64,000 nucleotides of DNA from NCBI RefSeq assembly GCF_042242105.1, contig NC_092019.1:22496828-22560827 (forward strand). Reading direction: 5' to 3'. Shown here piece by piece: positions 12,648 to 24,119 of the stretch (position 1 is the stretch's first letter; every line of letters begins with the position of its first letter). The notes beneath the pieces are model-generated. The model made no database searches and had not been told where the DNA came from. It was given only the letters and a program-made list of their open reading frames with translations. The position numbers and the translations under genes are program-made. Origin of the DNA: Pempheris klunzingeri. Lineage: Eukaryota; Chordata; Actinopteri; Acropomatiformes; Pempheridae.

Positions 12648-12938
12648 CAGGGATGCAACTAACGATTATCTTTATTATGGTTCATTTCTGCATTGTTGTT
12701 TGATGCGTTAAATGCCAGAAAATAGTAAAAACAAAAAAAAACATGCCCGTCACTATTTCCTAAAGCTCAATTTACATATTCAGATGGCTCGTTTTGTCCA
12801 GCCTGCTGTCAACGATATTTAGGTCAATATCATACATCATCACATTTGAGAAGCTGGAAGCAGTGAATTTTTTTGCATTTTCCATTTAAGAAAATGACTG
12901 AATCGACTATCAAAATAGTGATCATTTCACCTCTATAG
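12648..12938 (+). repeat. hAT-like 'TTGCAGCCCT' family copy, plus orientation
   Basis: Begins CAGGGATGCAACTAACGATT, then 'aaatgccagaaaatagtaaaaa', 'catgcccgtcactatttcctaaagctcaa', 'cacatttgagaagctggaa', 'aaaatgactgaatcgactatcaaaatagt'. This matches a well-known fish repeat whose ends read CAGGGCTGCAACTAAC, which I associate with non-autonomous hAT transposons. The far end is decayed. Confidence 0.65.
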
Positions 12939-14474
12939 TTCACATATGAGCATGTGTCTTTTGCAAAACATGAAATCTACTTGTGTGGGATTCGTCACTA
13001 CAACAACAAACCAAAAAAAAAAACCACTCTACTCATATGCCTGGGTGGAGCACTGAGGAAGGATTCAGAGGACGAGTGTCGTCAGTGACACGGGTGTGTC
13101 GTTCTCCCACACAGGCTCATGTTTCACAGCCAGCGGTGCAGTTAGACTGGGCACGAGACCCCACACAGTCGCACTATTTCAGTATTAAAGGAAGGGTGAC
13201 TAAACAAGGTCTTGACAAACCTGTGAACATGTCTCTGTGGCTGCTGCTGGAGCTCAGAGGCTCATGTCTAGCGTTTTCTGACTTGGTTTTTTTTTTTTTC
13301 TCAACTTACATACCTGGCTCTAAGCTATAGGTTTGCACATCATTTCACAGCACCACATTCCACCCACACCTGCTTTCCCCCCCCCTTTTTTTTTAACAGT
13401 TTTGAATTATTTACAAGTCAAATAGTGCTGTTGGGAGACTGGCTAGTATTCTGGCCCAACAGCTGGAGGTTTCGCCTCAGGGGGGAGAGCATGTGTTCAT
13501 GTAGTGCTTATGCATACAAAGATGTGTGTGTGTGTGAGTGTGAAGAGACGCAGTGTCATGGCTTTGGGCTAAACAGGTGTGTAACCCAGTCAACTGAACT
13601 GCAGTGACAGCTCCACCTGCTGCTGTGTGTTCTGTCCAGCTTGAGAGGAAGAACCAAGGACATTAGCAAAAAGTCAACACACTGAGACGTGGCTGTCCAG
13701 TATTTCTTGTGCCGCCGTCTGCTGCTGTCGCCACCTGAAGCTCAGCTCCACTCCGAGCAGCCCGTCAGTGAGTATTAATAACCCTGACTTCCCGTTACAG
13801 TGACTCCAGTCAGCCCATTCCAGAGGCCATGAAAAAAAAACCTCTGAGTCACCACCCCGTCACATGGCTGAGCCAAGACTCAGAGCGCCATGGCAACCAA
13901 ACACACAGCACAAGTATGGGAGATAAAGCCGGCCCAGGCTGGACTGACTGATTCTTTTCCACCACACATGCGTCAAAAGATCTGCTTCGTTTGGAAAACA
14001 ATATTACTGCGGGAGCCGTTGCTACTTCTCTTGCCAAGTAGCTGGGGAATTACAAGAGGCACAATAACATGAGGGCCGCTGTGGAGGTGAATACAAAATG
14101 AACAAAACTGTTCTCTCAACACTCGCAAGGCTACACGCGGCCTTTTATCCGGAGCTCACGCCAAAGTCAACATCCTCATCCACCTACAGTGAGAGCAAAT
14201 TTACGGACCGTAAATTGATGAGCTCGGGACAGAACTGACACCCAAATGCACCTCCGCAGAGTACAAATGAGCCACAATAAAGGCACATTCCCTGCAGGAT
14301 TTTCACGTTTCTATTTATCTGTCTACACCCAGCCCCGAGCCACACCTTCTTGGTTCCGTGTACGTTCACATGAATGTGCTTCGCAGTTCACATTCAGTGG
14401 TAATGTCAACTTAGTGGAAGGAACACAATAGCGAAAATTGGGTGAAAGTACTCCCTGCCATGTGTGCTCCAACT

Positions 14475-14476
<2 letters not shown>

Positions 14477-14508
<32 letters not shown>
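14477..14508. repeat. (CA)n microsatellite
   Basis: About 16 CA units. Confidence 0.95.
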
Positions 14509-14511
<3 letters not shown>

Positions 14512-14969
14512 GAAAATATGCCCTGTTGAAACTAAGACTGTTGCAAAATGCATGTGTTAAATGTTTCTATCTCCATGTCCTGTCACTCCTCTAATCCCGA
14601 AAAACAGGGATCTCTGTGCAACAAACGCAGACTGTAAGAGACGAGTAAGCAAATACAGCGAGGGAGTACAAATACTCAATATTTGGTGGTTTCTCTTTGT
14701 CAGACCCCCCCCCGTCCGAGGTGCACTTTGCCAAGACACTGACGCATTCCACGACAGCCTCGGCTGGCTGAGGCCTACGGCAGAAGTCTATTCCGCAATC
14801 ACTTCTGAGGACATCACCATCGACAGTCAACCTGCAGGGGAAACTGCTATTCATGCAATCAGTAAGCATCTTAAAAGAGATAGTGAACAAATATATAATT
14901 GCACACTATCCTCTGTTGACTCACAATCCACAGAAGCTGAAGTCAATCATTTATTACCCTCTCCCCCTT

Positions 14970-14994
14970 ACACACACACACACACACACACACA
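14970..14994. repeat. (CA)n microsatellite
   Basis: About 12 CA units after a C-rich stretch. Confidence 0.95.
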
Positions 14995-16332
14995 TAAAAC
15001 TGCAGTGCCAGGTCTGCTTAAGGACGAGGTGACTTTTATGGGACTTCTGCGTGACTTTTTCCCAGTGAAGGGTTTACTTTATTCACACTAAACAGATAAT
15101 AAACCACTATGAAGTGATTCTTTTCTGCTTTTGTTTATAATGAATAGATGTGATTTCTAAAACATTGTTTCTACTCAGTGTGTTTCTTAATCTGTGAAGT
15201 GCAGGCAGAGTATAATTACTGATCATCTATCTCTATCAAAAGTGCAACAGGCCACGGATGTGATTTCCAAGCTCGTGTCCGTAGAGCCAGCACTGAGCCA
15301 AGTTATCACTGAGAGCCTTGTGCTGCCGAGTTGTGGCAAACACTGTAATGAAAGACATTCTGTCATTACGGTAATTCCACCTTAACAGAGCCGGCTGTGT
15401 GTCAAAGGTGGAGCCCGTTTGGCTGAGGGGACGTCATTTCCAGCGTCCCCGGGGGCTTTAAGTGACTCAACTAGACTTGCTGACTGACAATACATACAAA
15501 CTTAACCGCCAGGAATGTCATCTGCAGGGCTAATGTTCGGTTCAACACTCCACACTGCATTCCTGCTACAAAATGAAGGTGTTGCACCACCTCGGCAGCA
15601 CTGAACAATAACAGGTGTGAACTGGAGGCATCACAGCACAAAAGCTAAAATTAGAGCATTCAGATCCACATGTTCAGCTATTTTGACTGCAGCACCGCCT
15701 TAACAACTCCTTTGGGGTGTTTTGCAAACACATCGACATTTTACAACAGCAAAAGGAACACAAACAGGAAAAACAAACCTGCACTGGTTGATGTGTCACA
15801 AAAACAGCGACATAACGTAATGCCAGAATGTTACCATAAATTATTTTAGATATAACAGGTTCTTATTTTACCTTTGTGGCTTTACTCTGCTCTCCCAAAG
15901 AACATTTTATCTGAATTATTATTATTATAGTTTGTCCTGTGCCACAAAGAAAACATTACTGGCCTATAAACTGAAAAGCACATCACTTTCAATCACCAGA
16001 GCTGCAGGAATATTCCCACGTTACTGCGGGATCAACAGGGAACTCCCCCGTAGAAGAACCAGACGACAGCAAAGAAATCTGATGTTATCAATACTGCAGC
16101 ATAAAGAAGGATTTATGGATGGAAGTGCAACTGCATTAAAGTGTGTTAGTGCGAGAAATGACGAGTTCAGAGGGCAAAACACCAACATGTTGTAAGTGCT
16201 GTATGCCTGTAATATATTATCATTTACTAAATATGACGACAGGTGGCGTATGTGCAGCCACCTCCACGTTGTGACATCACTATTGTCACAAAGCCACTCC
16301 CTTTCAAGCTCCACCCGCCCATGTGCTCCTAC

Positions 16333-16676
16333 CTGGCTTTGAGCTCCTTGTGCTCCTCCCTGATCTTGCCCAGCTCCAGCTGCAGGCGCGCTCGCTCCTT
16401 GGCCACCTGGTCAAGGGTCTTGCGGGCGTCGGCCAGTTCTGCCTCATAGGTCGCCTTAATGCCCGACAGGTCACGGGTGACCGAGGACTCCGACTCGGTG
16501 ATGCGCAGTCGCAGTCCCGCGTTCTCCGTCTCCAGCGAGCGCACCTTCTCGATGTAGATGGCCAGCCGGTCGTTGAGGTTGCACAGGTCCTCCTTCTCCT
16601 GAAGCCTGGTGATGCGGGCCGGGGAGACCGAGCTGGTGGCACTGCGGCCGGTGCGTTTCTGGCTTGGGGTTTCCAT
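16333..16676 (-). CDS. lmna: Lamin A/C, coding exon 1
   Basis: Encodes the first 114 residues plus two bases of codon 115 of an A-type lamin, an intermediate-filament protein of the nuclear lamina. The start METPSQKR is the A-type signature. A short Ser/Thr-rich head follows, with Ser18-Pro19 at the place of the human Ser22-Pro23 mitotic CDK1 site. The rod then begins at [10 protein letters not shown]; coil 1A covers about residues 26-62 and coil 1B starts near residue 72. The exon ends ...LKA plus AG, followed by donor GTAGGA, giving phase 2 and the same boundary as human LMNA exon 1 (codon 119). The head is four residues shorter than human. Residue 32 is Cys where human has Gln. The ATG lies in a GCCATGG context. 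The remaining exons are outside the window. B-type lamins lack this start, so confidence is high. Confidence 0.95.
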
Positions 16677-16721
16677 GGCAATAGTGGCTCAGCAAGAGGT
16701 GCAGAGGGGGTGAGTCACTGG
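16677..16721 (-). other. lmna: lmna 5' UTR part of coding exon 1, with 3' splice site
   Basis: On the minus strand a long pyrimidine tract ends in CCCCCACAG immediately before 16,721, 45 bp upstream of the ATG. This is a strong acceptor, so the 5' UTR is probably spliced from an upstream non-coding exon. Human LMNA has its main 5' UTR in exon 1 itself, so the arrangement would be fish-specific or a minor form. Confidence 0.55.
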
Positions 16722-18335
16722 CTGTGGGGGAGGAGAGGGAGGGAAGACGAGTTAATGAAAACTATAGTATCTGGGCTGCCTTCCCTGGAAAGGCAGTGAG
16801 CCAAATCATGGTCTGAATCACACATTAAACATTGATGCAGTTTAAACAGAAAAAATGTTCCAGTCTTGCATAACCCTGATTCTTGTCCAGGCAGCCCACC
16901 TTCAGAGGTGGGTCTACTCACAGCTCTGCATTGTAATGGCTTCCAGGATCCCTTTTTCCAGTCAGTTAGCACATCTACAACTTAAGAACTATCCTCCGCA
17001 TTTACATTGTGTGAGATTGAAGGTAATTTCCAGAGGCAGCGTTTGTTCAGAGGAATGTGATTTCTGTTTTTCTCGCTTGTTTTTTTAAGACTTCAGATAT
17101 TTAGATACAACACCCCTATTATTTTAGAAAAGACGGTGCAACAGGTTCCTTTGCTTTTCACTGCACTCATGTCATGACATTTGCCTTGCTGTGATCTCAT
17201 CCGGCTCCATTAAACTGCCGCAGGAGTAGCTAAGCCACTTTAGGCTGTTCACTCTTCAATAAGCATATTTCCCCACAAACACCAAACCACGTTCGGCTCA
17301 CAAACACGGCAATTAAAAACTTTTAAAATATGCAGCCGCAGCCAAGGACACCAAAATAAATAAAAACATTTCCCTCCTTCCTCGTTTTTGGTAGAAATGG
17401 AGGAAAACCACAAAAAAAAGCCTCTAATTGCTTCCACTCATTTACAGTGATCAGCATGTTCTCCAGCCCACAACTACTACACCTGCACAGATCGTAATAC
17501 CAAAGTGTTGACTCACAATACACACAAATAGTGAGGACAAACATCCACTTTGTGGCTCCTTGGATGTGTGTTAACAGAGACTTTGATAAAAGAGAGCTGC
17601 ATTAAATGCTCCTGTCACCGAAGATACAATCAAGGATTTTATTTACATTTTCTAATATTACATTTTGGGGTATATTGAGGGACTTCTGAGGGGAAAAGAA
17701 AATGAGCCTTTTATAGATATTTAATGGGCTATGCTTCCAATGGCTGATCAATGTATCAGTATTGTTATTATCAGCTGCTACTGTGTCTAAACAGGTGCGA
17801 CTCCAGAACTATTTTATTTCTCAGTGGCTGCTGCAATCACGGCCCAACAGCCCATTCCTACAGAGCAGTGGCAAAGCCTACTCCAGTGTGGTTCAGCAGT
17901 GGGCGGATGCACCAAACTTTGCCATCCATCCCCTTAACGCCCATTACCAAAAGTGCACGCAGGGACATTCACGCCCATGTGGGTGGGATGGCGCACACAT
18001 GCACGCACATGATGTGTGCACACACCCACAGGAGCAAGCCCATACACTCACAAGTACTCTCTAGCCTAACTTTGAATAAATGAAGCATCCATTTAAGCTC
18101 CCAAAATGTGGTGAGCATTTACAGGCGATGTTCCACTCTTCAATAAGAGTAGCAGAGCTACTTTTAAAAAGTTACAAAGTTATTCCACACCGTTCCCTGA
18201 CAAAATGAAAATGACTGTACACGTTAAACAATCAGCTTGATCACCATATCTGCACAAAGACTGGCTCTGACTGTCAGTGGGAGCAACACAAAAAGTCTCA
18301 CAAGGAGAGAAAAACCTGAGGAAACTGAACCTTAC
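16722..18335 (-). other. lmna: Probable intron in the lmna 5' UTR
   Basis: Bounded by the minus-strand donor GAG|GTAAGG at 18,336/18,335 and the acceptor CCCCCACAG at 16,722. I see no gene or clear mobile element in it; 17.25-17.75 kb is AT-rich and unremarkable. Confidence 0.45.
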
Positions 18336-18560
18336 CTCGGTTGTGGGAGAACCTCTCGACTGCAGCCTGCTGACCGGACTGAGTGTGACTGTAAGGGACC
18401 TTTCTAGAAGTTTATCTGCTGGTTTGAGTGTGTGTGAGCTGCTGTGTGTGTGTGTGCCCTACCCCAGAGGAGAGTAGAGACGAGGATCCGCTGAATAATG
18501 CAGTCTTGCTCTCTCCAAGTGGGTGTGTGCGCCTTTGGCTCGTGCCCTGAACTGCTCTCC
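18336..18560 (-). other. lmna: Probable non-coding first exon of lmna
   Basis: The minus strand reads ...CCCACAACCGAG|GTAAGGTT, a near-perfect donor, and no long frame is open across it. It pairs well with the acceptor at 16,722. The 5' end is not determined; it is placed just downstream of the GC boxes. RNA evidence would decide. Confidence 0.4.
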
Positions 18561-18589
18561 AAGCTGTCGCTCACTGCACATGTACCTAC

Positions 18590-18660
18590 TGCTGAAGAGG
18601 GAGCGAGGGGGCGGGAGCACAAGCGAGGGGAGGGTGGGGCGTCGAGGAGGAGTCAGGCTA
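18590..18660 (-). promoter_or_regulatory. lmna: Candidate lmna promoter (GC boxes)
   Basis: The minus strand carries CGCCCCACCC and CCCGCCCCCTCG, both Sp1/KLF-type boxes, within 45 bp and with no TATA box. They sit just upstream of the proposed non-coding exon. A (GT)n run at 18,668-18,697 borders them. Confidence 0.4.
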
Positions 18661-18665
18661 GACAG

Positions 18666-18667
<2 letters not shown>

Positions 18668-18696
<29 letters not shown>

Positions 18697-18697
18697 C
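18668..18697. repeat. (GT)n microsatellite
   Basis: About 14 GT units adjoining the proposed lmna promoter. Confidence 0.95.
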
Positions 18698-20779
18698 TCT
18701 CAAACAGAGCAGCTGCTGAGCTTTATCTCTCCCTGCACTGGCCCTATCTTTTCCTTTCTCTTTTCACTCCCTCGCAGACAGACTGACCTCAGCGACTGGT
18801 GCAAGTTGTCTGTCAATACAACGTGGCGACACTGATGATACTGAACAGCTCCCTGGTGGGTGAAAATATGTGAATGTGTGGACCTGACCCTGCTCCTCTC
18901 TGCTGCTGTGAGAAATACATTTTTTGCCCACTTTTGGGGTTGAGACTGGCTGCGACAGCTGACTCTTGAGCAAACGTGCGAAAGAAGAATTTCTATTTCG
19001 ATCTTATAGATTGTGAAGAAAATCCCCTCTGTTCTTGGCACACACAAACACACGGCATCAAACAAGTCCAAAGTAGACAAAAATCATTCATCACCTCATA
19101 ACGGGGGGTTATCCATGGCCAGGAAGCTCATCCACTGAGTCCAGGGAGGAAAACGTCCATAAATCTTTTGCATTATATTCCCAGCTCAGACTCATCTTGA
19201 CAGCCTACAGGTCTGACACTCAAGACCAAGTTGATTCTGGACTTATATTTATTTCCTCGGGGTGGAGTTAATGGAATCACAGGTCCAATCAAGTTCTGAT
19301 GCAGGGGAAAAAGACGTTTTCTGAGTGCGTATGTATCTCCTCACCATGGAAATAGCAGTTAGTCCATTCATGTGTGTGTGTCTGTGTACGAGCATGTGGT
19401 TAAACAAGGGGCAAGACAGCATCTCTGTTTTTGGGCATTGGGGCAGGCCCAGTGGCTCTGGGAGTATTCCTGGGTGCAGTGTGGCCTTCCAGTGGAAAGG
19501 AGCCGTCAGTGTCTGAAGCCGCCTCTCTGAGTCACACATCCCTGTGCAAACAGCTCAGTCGTTCAGCCTCCACCTCCTCTCCACCTCTCGCTCTCTCTCC
19601 TGCTCTTTTCTTCGTCTTTCCATTTCAAGTTTTTCAGCCTCGTTGTTTCCATGGAATTCACACTCAGACAAGAATGTCTGGCTGGCAGCCCAAACATCTC
19701 TCTTTAACAAGCTCCTCTCTAACTCTTCAAAGCTTCCTTCCTTTTCTTGTGCCGTCTGTGTGCACCAACGATATAATCAAATTGCATCTCAAAACGCCAT
19801 CACATTGAAACGGGGATGAACCCTGAAGCAGTGAGGGGTGATGACCCACACAGATAGAAGAACAAATGTCAGGTGCTTGACCGATAATGAACTGATGACA
19901 AGCACAGGACTACGACATTTAACACGCTGTTGTTTATTTTTTTGTGGAACGCCTACTCTAAGTCAACCCAAATCTTTACCAGAGATTTGCACAGTGATTC
20001 ATTTCCGCCTCTCTGATCGCTGCTCTCATCAGCCAGGACACTTCTCTGTAAAATGACTGTTTGGGTAAAACATGTTACAACGAGAGCAAGTTTTGCCAAA
20101 CAGACAGATTGAGGTTAGAAAGTACAAGTTGGGAATTGTTGCAGATTATTTGGATGCTGCTTTAGTTGATGAGAGGTGGAAAAATTCAAAAAAGTAAACC
20201 ATCATTTTTCAAATCCCAAGAAACCGCTATCTCAGCATTCGGGCCTTCGGCTGCCAGACGCACGGTTGGCATCTGAATTCCAGACGCACTCATGAAGTGC
20301 AAAGACAGGACAGGCTGTGGTGCAAATCACCCGACAAGACAGGTACTGCACAATGCGTTAGCAGCCAGAGTCCTTCCTGTCCCAGCTCCACTCCTCGTCT
20401 CTCCCTCCCTCGCTCTGCTCTCATGGCATTCCAAGTGAAAACAAGGCGTGCCTGTTGTGCAACCAAGACATTACTTCTCCATTATGATGTACTGATACTG
20501 ATAGCAAGTAAGCCAATGTAAACAGTGCACCCATTATCTCCCAACACCTAAGAAGCAGCACACACATGCAGTGCAATAAGTACAAAAGCTGCCATTTTCC
20601 ATCCCTCACTTCCTGCACAGGCATACAGAATATCTCGGGCCTTGATGAGATATGCCTGGAGAGAACAATTACTAATTTGTATAATTCAACAAATCACAGA
20701 AGCATTAATCTTTCGTGTGACAAACCACCACAGTCACTGGCTCACAAGCACGTGAACTGTCCTTGAGCGTGCATCTGCG

Positions 20780-21180
20780 CTTGCTTTGTACCTCAGCAGC
20801 AGCTGTAATTGTAAAGCAGTCCCTCACTACGTTATCTCGGCTGCTCAAGAGACTATTGTTCACACATGTGCATTAATCATGAATAAAGGGCTGTTTCCAT
20901 ATCTCTGTCCCATGCACAAACGCCTGATATGCTGTGGAAACAGTTATGGGTAGCGACTACAAAGTAAAGCCACAGAATAGTTTGATATTCTGTCCGTTCC
21001 TGCACAATGTCAAACTATTGTTGCTTTATGAGCCTTTGTATTGCTTAGCATGCAAATTATCCTCAACATGACCAGGGCAGCTTTTAGTCTTATGTACATT
21101 TATTTTAGCATTTTTCATAATGCGCAGGAGAATTTGCCGGGACAGGCAACACAGTGTGTTATGCTGATTCTTTCTTGGGA
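20780..21180. promoter_or_regulatory. Candidate conserved enhancer with SOX and POU sites
   Basis: Repeat-free segment with two identical SOX-type CTATTGTT boxes (20,853-20,860 and 21,015-21,022) and a perfect octamer ATGCAAAT (21,050-21,057) 28 bp after the second. The motifs are direct; enhancer activity is inferred. Confidence 0.4.
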
Positions 21181-21428
21181 GAGTCTAAACGGATAGAAAC
21201 CATGACGGAGGAAGGATCAGAGGCTCGTCTCATTACTTCAGTCAGCAACAAGAGGGAGTGACTGTCCCAGGGGGAAACTGAGGAAAATGTTAGATGGGAC
21301 AGAATACCAACGTCTCGGCAGAATAATCCTCAACTACTGTGGGTCCGAAAAGCATCGGTTTCCTCCAGCACCCTCCGTCAGCGTCTCCTCCACTCCACTC
21401 TGTAGTTACAATTGAGTGTGCCTGCCAT

Positions 21429-22155
21429 CAGTGGTGGGAAGTAACTAATTTACCTCGGTACTTAAAGTACAACTCTTAGGTACTTGTCCTGTATAGGAAT
21501 ATTTTACACTTCCACTCCACCACATTTAACCCTTGTTCGGCTCTGTGGGACTCGTTTTAATTTTTTTATCCAGAGCAAAATGATACGATTAATTATTTTT
21601 TCAAACTCAGACTCAATGGCCTTGGCTCATATTGATGAGTCTGAAAAAATGATTAATCGTATCATTCTCTCTCTCTCTCTCTATTCTTTTGATAAAGAAC
21701 ATGAAAACGGATTAAATTGTGTCCACAAACCCGAACACACTGCACATTTTACTCCATTACATTTATTCAACAGCTACAGTTGTTTTCCAGCTGCAGATTT
21801 TCAATTTCAACCACCCAACAGTATATAAGACATACAGAATTAGCCTTCAAGTGTTTTTTAAATGTATTCTATTGGTTTTATTATTACTTGCGTGCATTAG
21901 TCTCCAGCTGTTTTACTATTTATACATTATATCGTGTGTCATTATCAGCTTGTCGGTCCTCTGCTGTGATTGATCACAACCAGCTACATCATCATAATAC
22001 GTCTTAGATTTTCATGCATCGATAATAATAATAATAGATTTGCAGAATATATAATAATGGGGCACTGACAGGGTATTTTCATTGTTGTAGTAAACTTTCA
22101 TGATACTGTGCTTCTACTGAAATAATATTCTGAATGTAGCACTTTTACCACTAAC
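21429..22155 (-). repeat. Decayed 'CAGTGGTGGAA' DNA-transposon copy
   Basis: Begins CAGTGGTGGGAAGTAACTAA, followed by 'ggtacttaaagtacaactcttaggtacttgtcctgt' and 'acacttccactccaccacattt'; ends near 'gaatgtagcacttttaccacta'. This resembles a very common fish element, a fuller copy of which lies at 63.12-63.60 kb. It is interrupted by a hairpin insertion and a CT tract. Confidence 0.5.
21579..21666. repeat. Near-perfect inverted repeat (hairpin)
   Basis: The left arm at 21,579-21,617 (starting AATGATACGATTAAT) pairs with the right arm at 21,631-21,666 (ending ATTAATCGTATCATT). There are only a few mismatches or single-base gaps over about 36 bp, around a 13-nt loop GGCCTTGGCTCAT. A CT microsatellite follows directly. 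Confidence 0.85.
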
Positions 22156-22189
22156 TATTTTTACATTGTGATGTGAATGCTTCTTTTAC

Positions 22190-22540
22190 CATTAGCCGAG
22201 ATGCACTTATGCAAACATACGTGAGTGATATGGCATAAAAACATTTCTCCCGTGCATGCATTCAAAGAGTTTTTAATTAGTTGCTGTATTCACAGACCTC
22301 TTTTCATGCAAAAAATGCATCTTAAAGTTGATCTGCGGCTTCTGCAAGCTGAGTAAATCAAATCAAGTGGCTATTTTCCAAAGCTACAGTCTTTTCCACC
22401 AGAAAATGTTTCCTTGCCAAGCTGCATGCTTTAACACATTTGCATAGTGAAATTGCTTCAGGATGTCTTTACACCCAGTACAGAGAACAATTACAGTGAA
22501 CAATACCGCTTTCAATGTACATATGAGCATGTAAGTTTAC
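22190..22540. promoter_or_regulatory. Candidate conserved non-coding segment
   Basis: Repeat-poor segment containing TTTTTAATTAGTTG (homeodomain core TAATTAG), ATTTGCATAG (octamer-like) and GAACAATTACAGTGAACAAT. The judgement is from motif texture only. Confidence 0.25.
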
Positions 22541-22902
22541 TGTATTAAGACACACGAGGAAAAATGTGAGCCTATACATTCAGGTAGAGGGAGCCACCAC
22601 CCCCCAGCTCAAGCTAAATATCAATCAATTAAATATAAATTTAATATCAAGACATTTTACCCTCTTTAAGCTGATGTGCACTCAGTGTAGATTACCTTCA
22701 CTACATGGAGTGGGAAAATATAAAAAGAAACAAAAAAAACACCACCACCACTCAGTATAAAGTGATGCAGTTCAACAGCATCACAAACTAGAGCCTCCAA
22801 AATGGCCATAAAGTTGAATCAATGCCCCTGTAAAACAGTTTAAACAGCTGATTGTTGTAGGCAGGCCTTATTATACTGGACGGCATTATATTTAGCTGAC
22901 TG

Positions 22903-23359
22903 CAGAGGTGGAATAAGTGCAAAGATATTTCACTTAAGTAAAAAAAAAAAAAAACAGCAATACCACAGCGTGGAAATATCTGTGCATTCAGAAAAGTGCA
23001 CATATACCTGCACATCATAAGTAAAAGAAGTCATCATGCAGAATGGCCCATTTCACAAGAATGCAAAGTATAGTATTCATTCATGCATTATTTAATGTTG
23101 CAGCTTTTAATGACCTTCTGTATTGCTGGCTAGTAAAAAAAAAAAGGGTTATCTTTACCTGTAATAAGACATTTGTTTTATGTGTATCGTATTATAGGGC
23201 TCAATCTGCAAAGCAACTGAGGTTTGAAAACACTTCTAGTGGAGTAAAAAGTTTATTTGCCTCTGAATTGTAGTACAGCAGTTAAGGAGAAAATGAAGAA
23301 ACTCAAGTAAAGCACAACAAAACTGTGCCTGAGTACAGAACAGAGTACTTATACTTAGT

Positions 23360-23362
<3 letters not shown>
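22903..23362. repeat. Decayed dispersed repeat related to the 'GTGGAA...AAGTA' fish element
   Basis: Starts GCAGAGGTGGAATAAGTGC with 'atttcacttaagtaaaa', and near its end has 'aactcaagtaaagcac', 'gcctgagtacag' and 'agagtacttatact'. These are the stepwise AAGTA/AGTAC phrases typical of the same repeat group as the 63.1-kb copy. A (GT)n microsatellite truncates it. Confidence 0.45.

Positions 23363-23400
<38 letters not shown>
23363..23400. repeat. (GT)n microsatellite
   Basis: About 19 TG units. Confidence 0.95.
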
Positions 23401-23402
<2 letters not shown>

Positions 23403-24033
23403 CCTCATGAGCTCCACCACTCCCCCTGCGCCTCTCTGGCGCCCCCTGTCTGTCCCTCTGCGTGAGAAGCCGCACTCACTTCAAGTCATTCACAAGCGCA
23501 CAGAAGATACTAAGCGCCATCCACTGGCTGAACGAGGACATGTGGGTGAGAAACATGGGTCACAGAGTTCACCAGCACCCTCCCTGCCCGCTGTCTTTAA
23601 AAAAAGAAAAAAGAAAAAGAAGAAACAACACAACATGCACCAGCTTAAAGATTATTACACATATCGACTCAACAGTCTTACCGTTTCTCTGTGGAGAGGA
23701 ATGAAGCTTTTCTCCGGTCGTTTAAAACATGTCCCCCCCCCCTCTCCACGGTCACTATTGACCTTTCCAAATGTCGACAGTAGACTTAATCATGATATTA
23801 TCCACCGGGCCGGCTTTCCTCTGGACTGGCTGGTGAAGGAGAAGTCCTCAGAGCCGAGCAGGAGCAGGCAGCCAGCAGCCACCTGCAAATCAGCACACTT
23901 GATTAGACTGCCAATCTCTGCTAATTACACTGCAGCCCACAGGCGCCACCTGGCGGCCATCACCGACGCTGCGGTCCGCCGCCTCCTCTTCAGGCTATTT
24001 TCAACTGAGGAGCTGTCAGTGAAGGCAGGTGAA

Positions 24034-24058
24034 GTGTGTGTGTGTGTGTGTGTGTGTG
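24034..24058. repeat. (GT)n microsatellite
   Basis: About 12 units. Confidence 0.95.
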
Positions 24059-24119
24059 CAGAATAAAACACATGTATCTAGAAGAGTGTGTGTGTGTAAT
24101 CTCTGATATCACACCACAA

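Larger units (their letters stand above)
1..16332 (-). other. lmna: lmna intron 1 (proximal part, continues off the window)
   Basis: The lmna exon 1 donor (G|GTAGGA read on the minus strand) opens here, and no peptide resembling lamin exon 2 (remainder of coil 1B) is visible on the minus strand down to position 1, so intron 1 is at least 16.3 kb. A long first intron is also seen in human LMNA. The stretch holds microsatellites, G and C homopolymers, fragments of dispersed repeats (about 1.7-2.0, 5.1-5.3, 6.4, 9.5-9.8, 11.4 and 12.65-12.94 kb) and repeat-poor segments with clustered transcription-factor motifs (4.3-4.5, 10.2-11.0, 12.2-12.6 kb). All open frames of 60-180 codons in it are low-complexity or antisense to repeats and look non-coding. 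Confidence 0.7.

Noticed and set aside
14561..15091. Open frame of 176 codons on the plus strand
   Set aside because: Contains a (CA)n run read as Thr-His repeats, no recognisable domain, and an opposing frame of similar length.
1..16332. Search for lmna exon 2 on the minus strand
   Set aside because: No coil 1B-like peptide with acceptor and donor was seen. A GC-rich stretch near 13.7 kb was tested by eye and does not encode lamin sequence.
16323..16799. 158-codon frame on the plus strand opposite lmna exon 1
   Set aside because: Antisense shadow of the conserved lamin exon, a product of its high GC content.
23368..24066. Open frame of 232 codons on the plus strand
   Set aside because: It begins and ends in (GT)n microsatellites (Cys-Val runs) and passes through A-rich and regulatory-looking DNA; no domain or codon pattern supports it.
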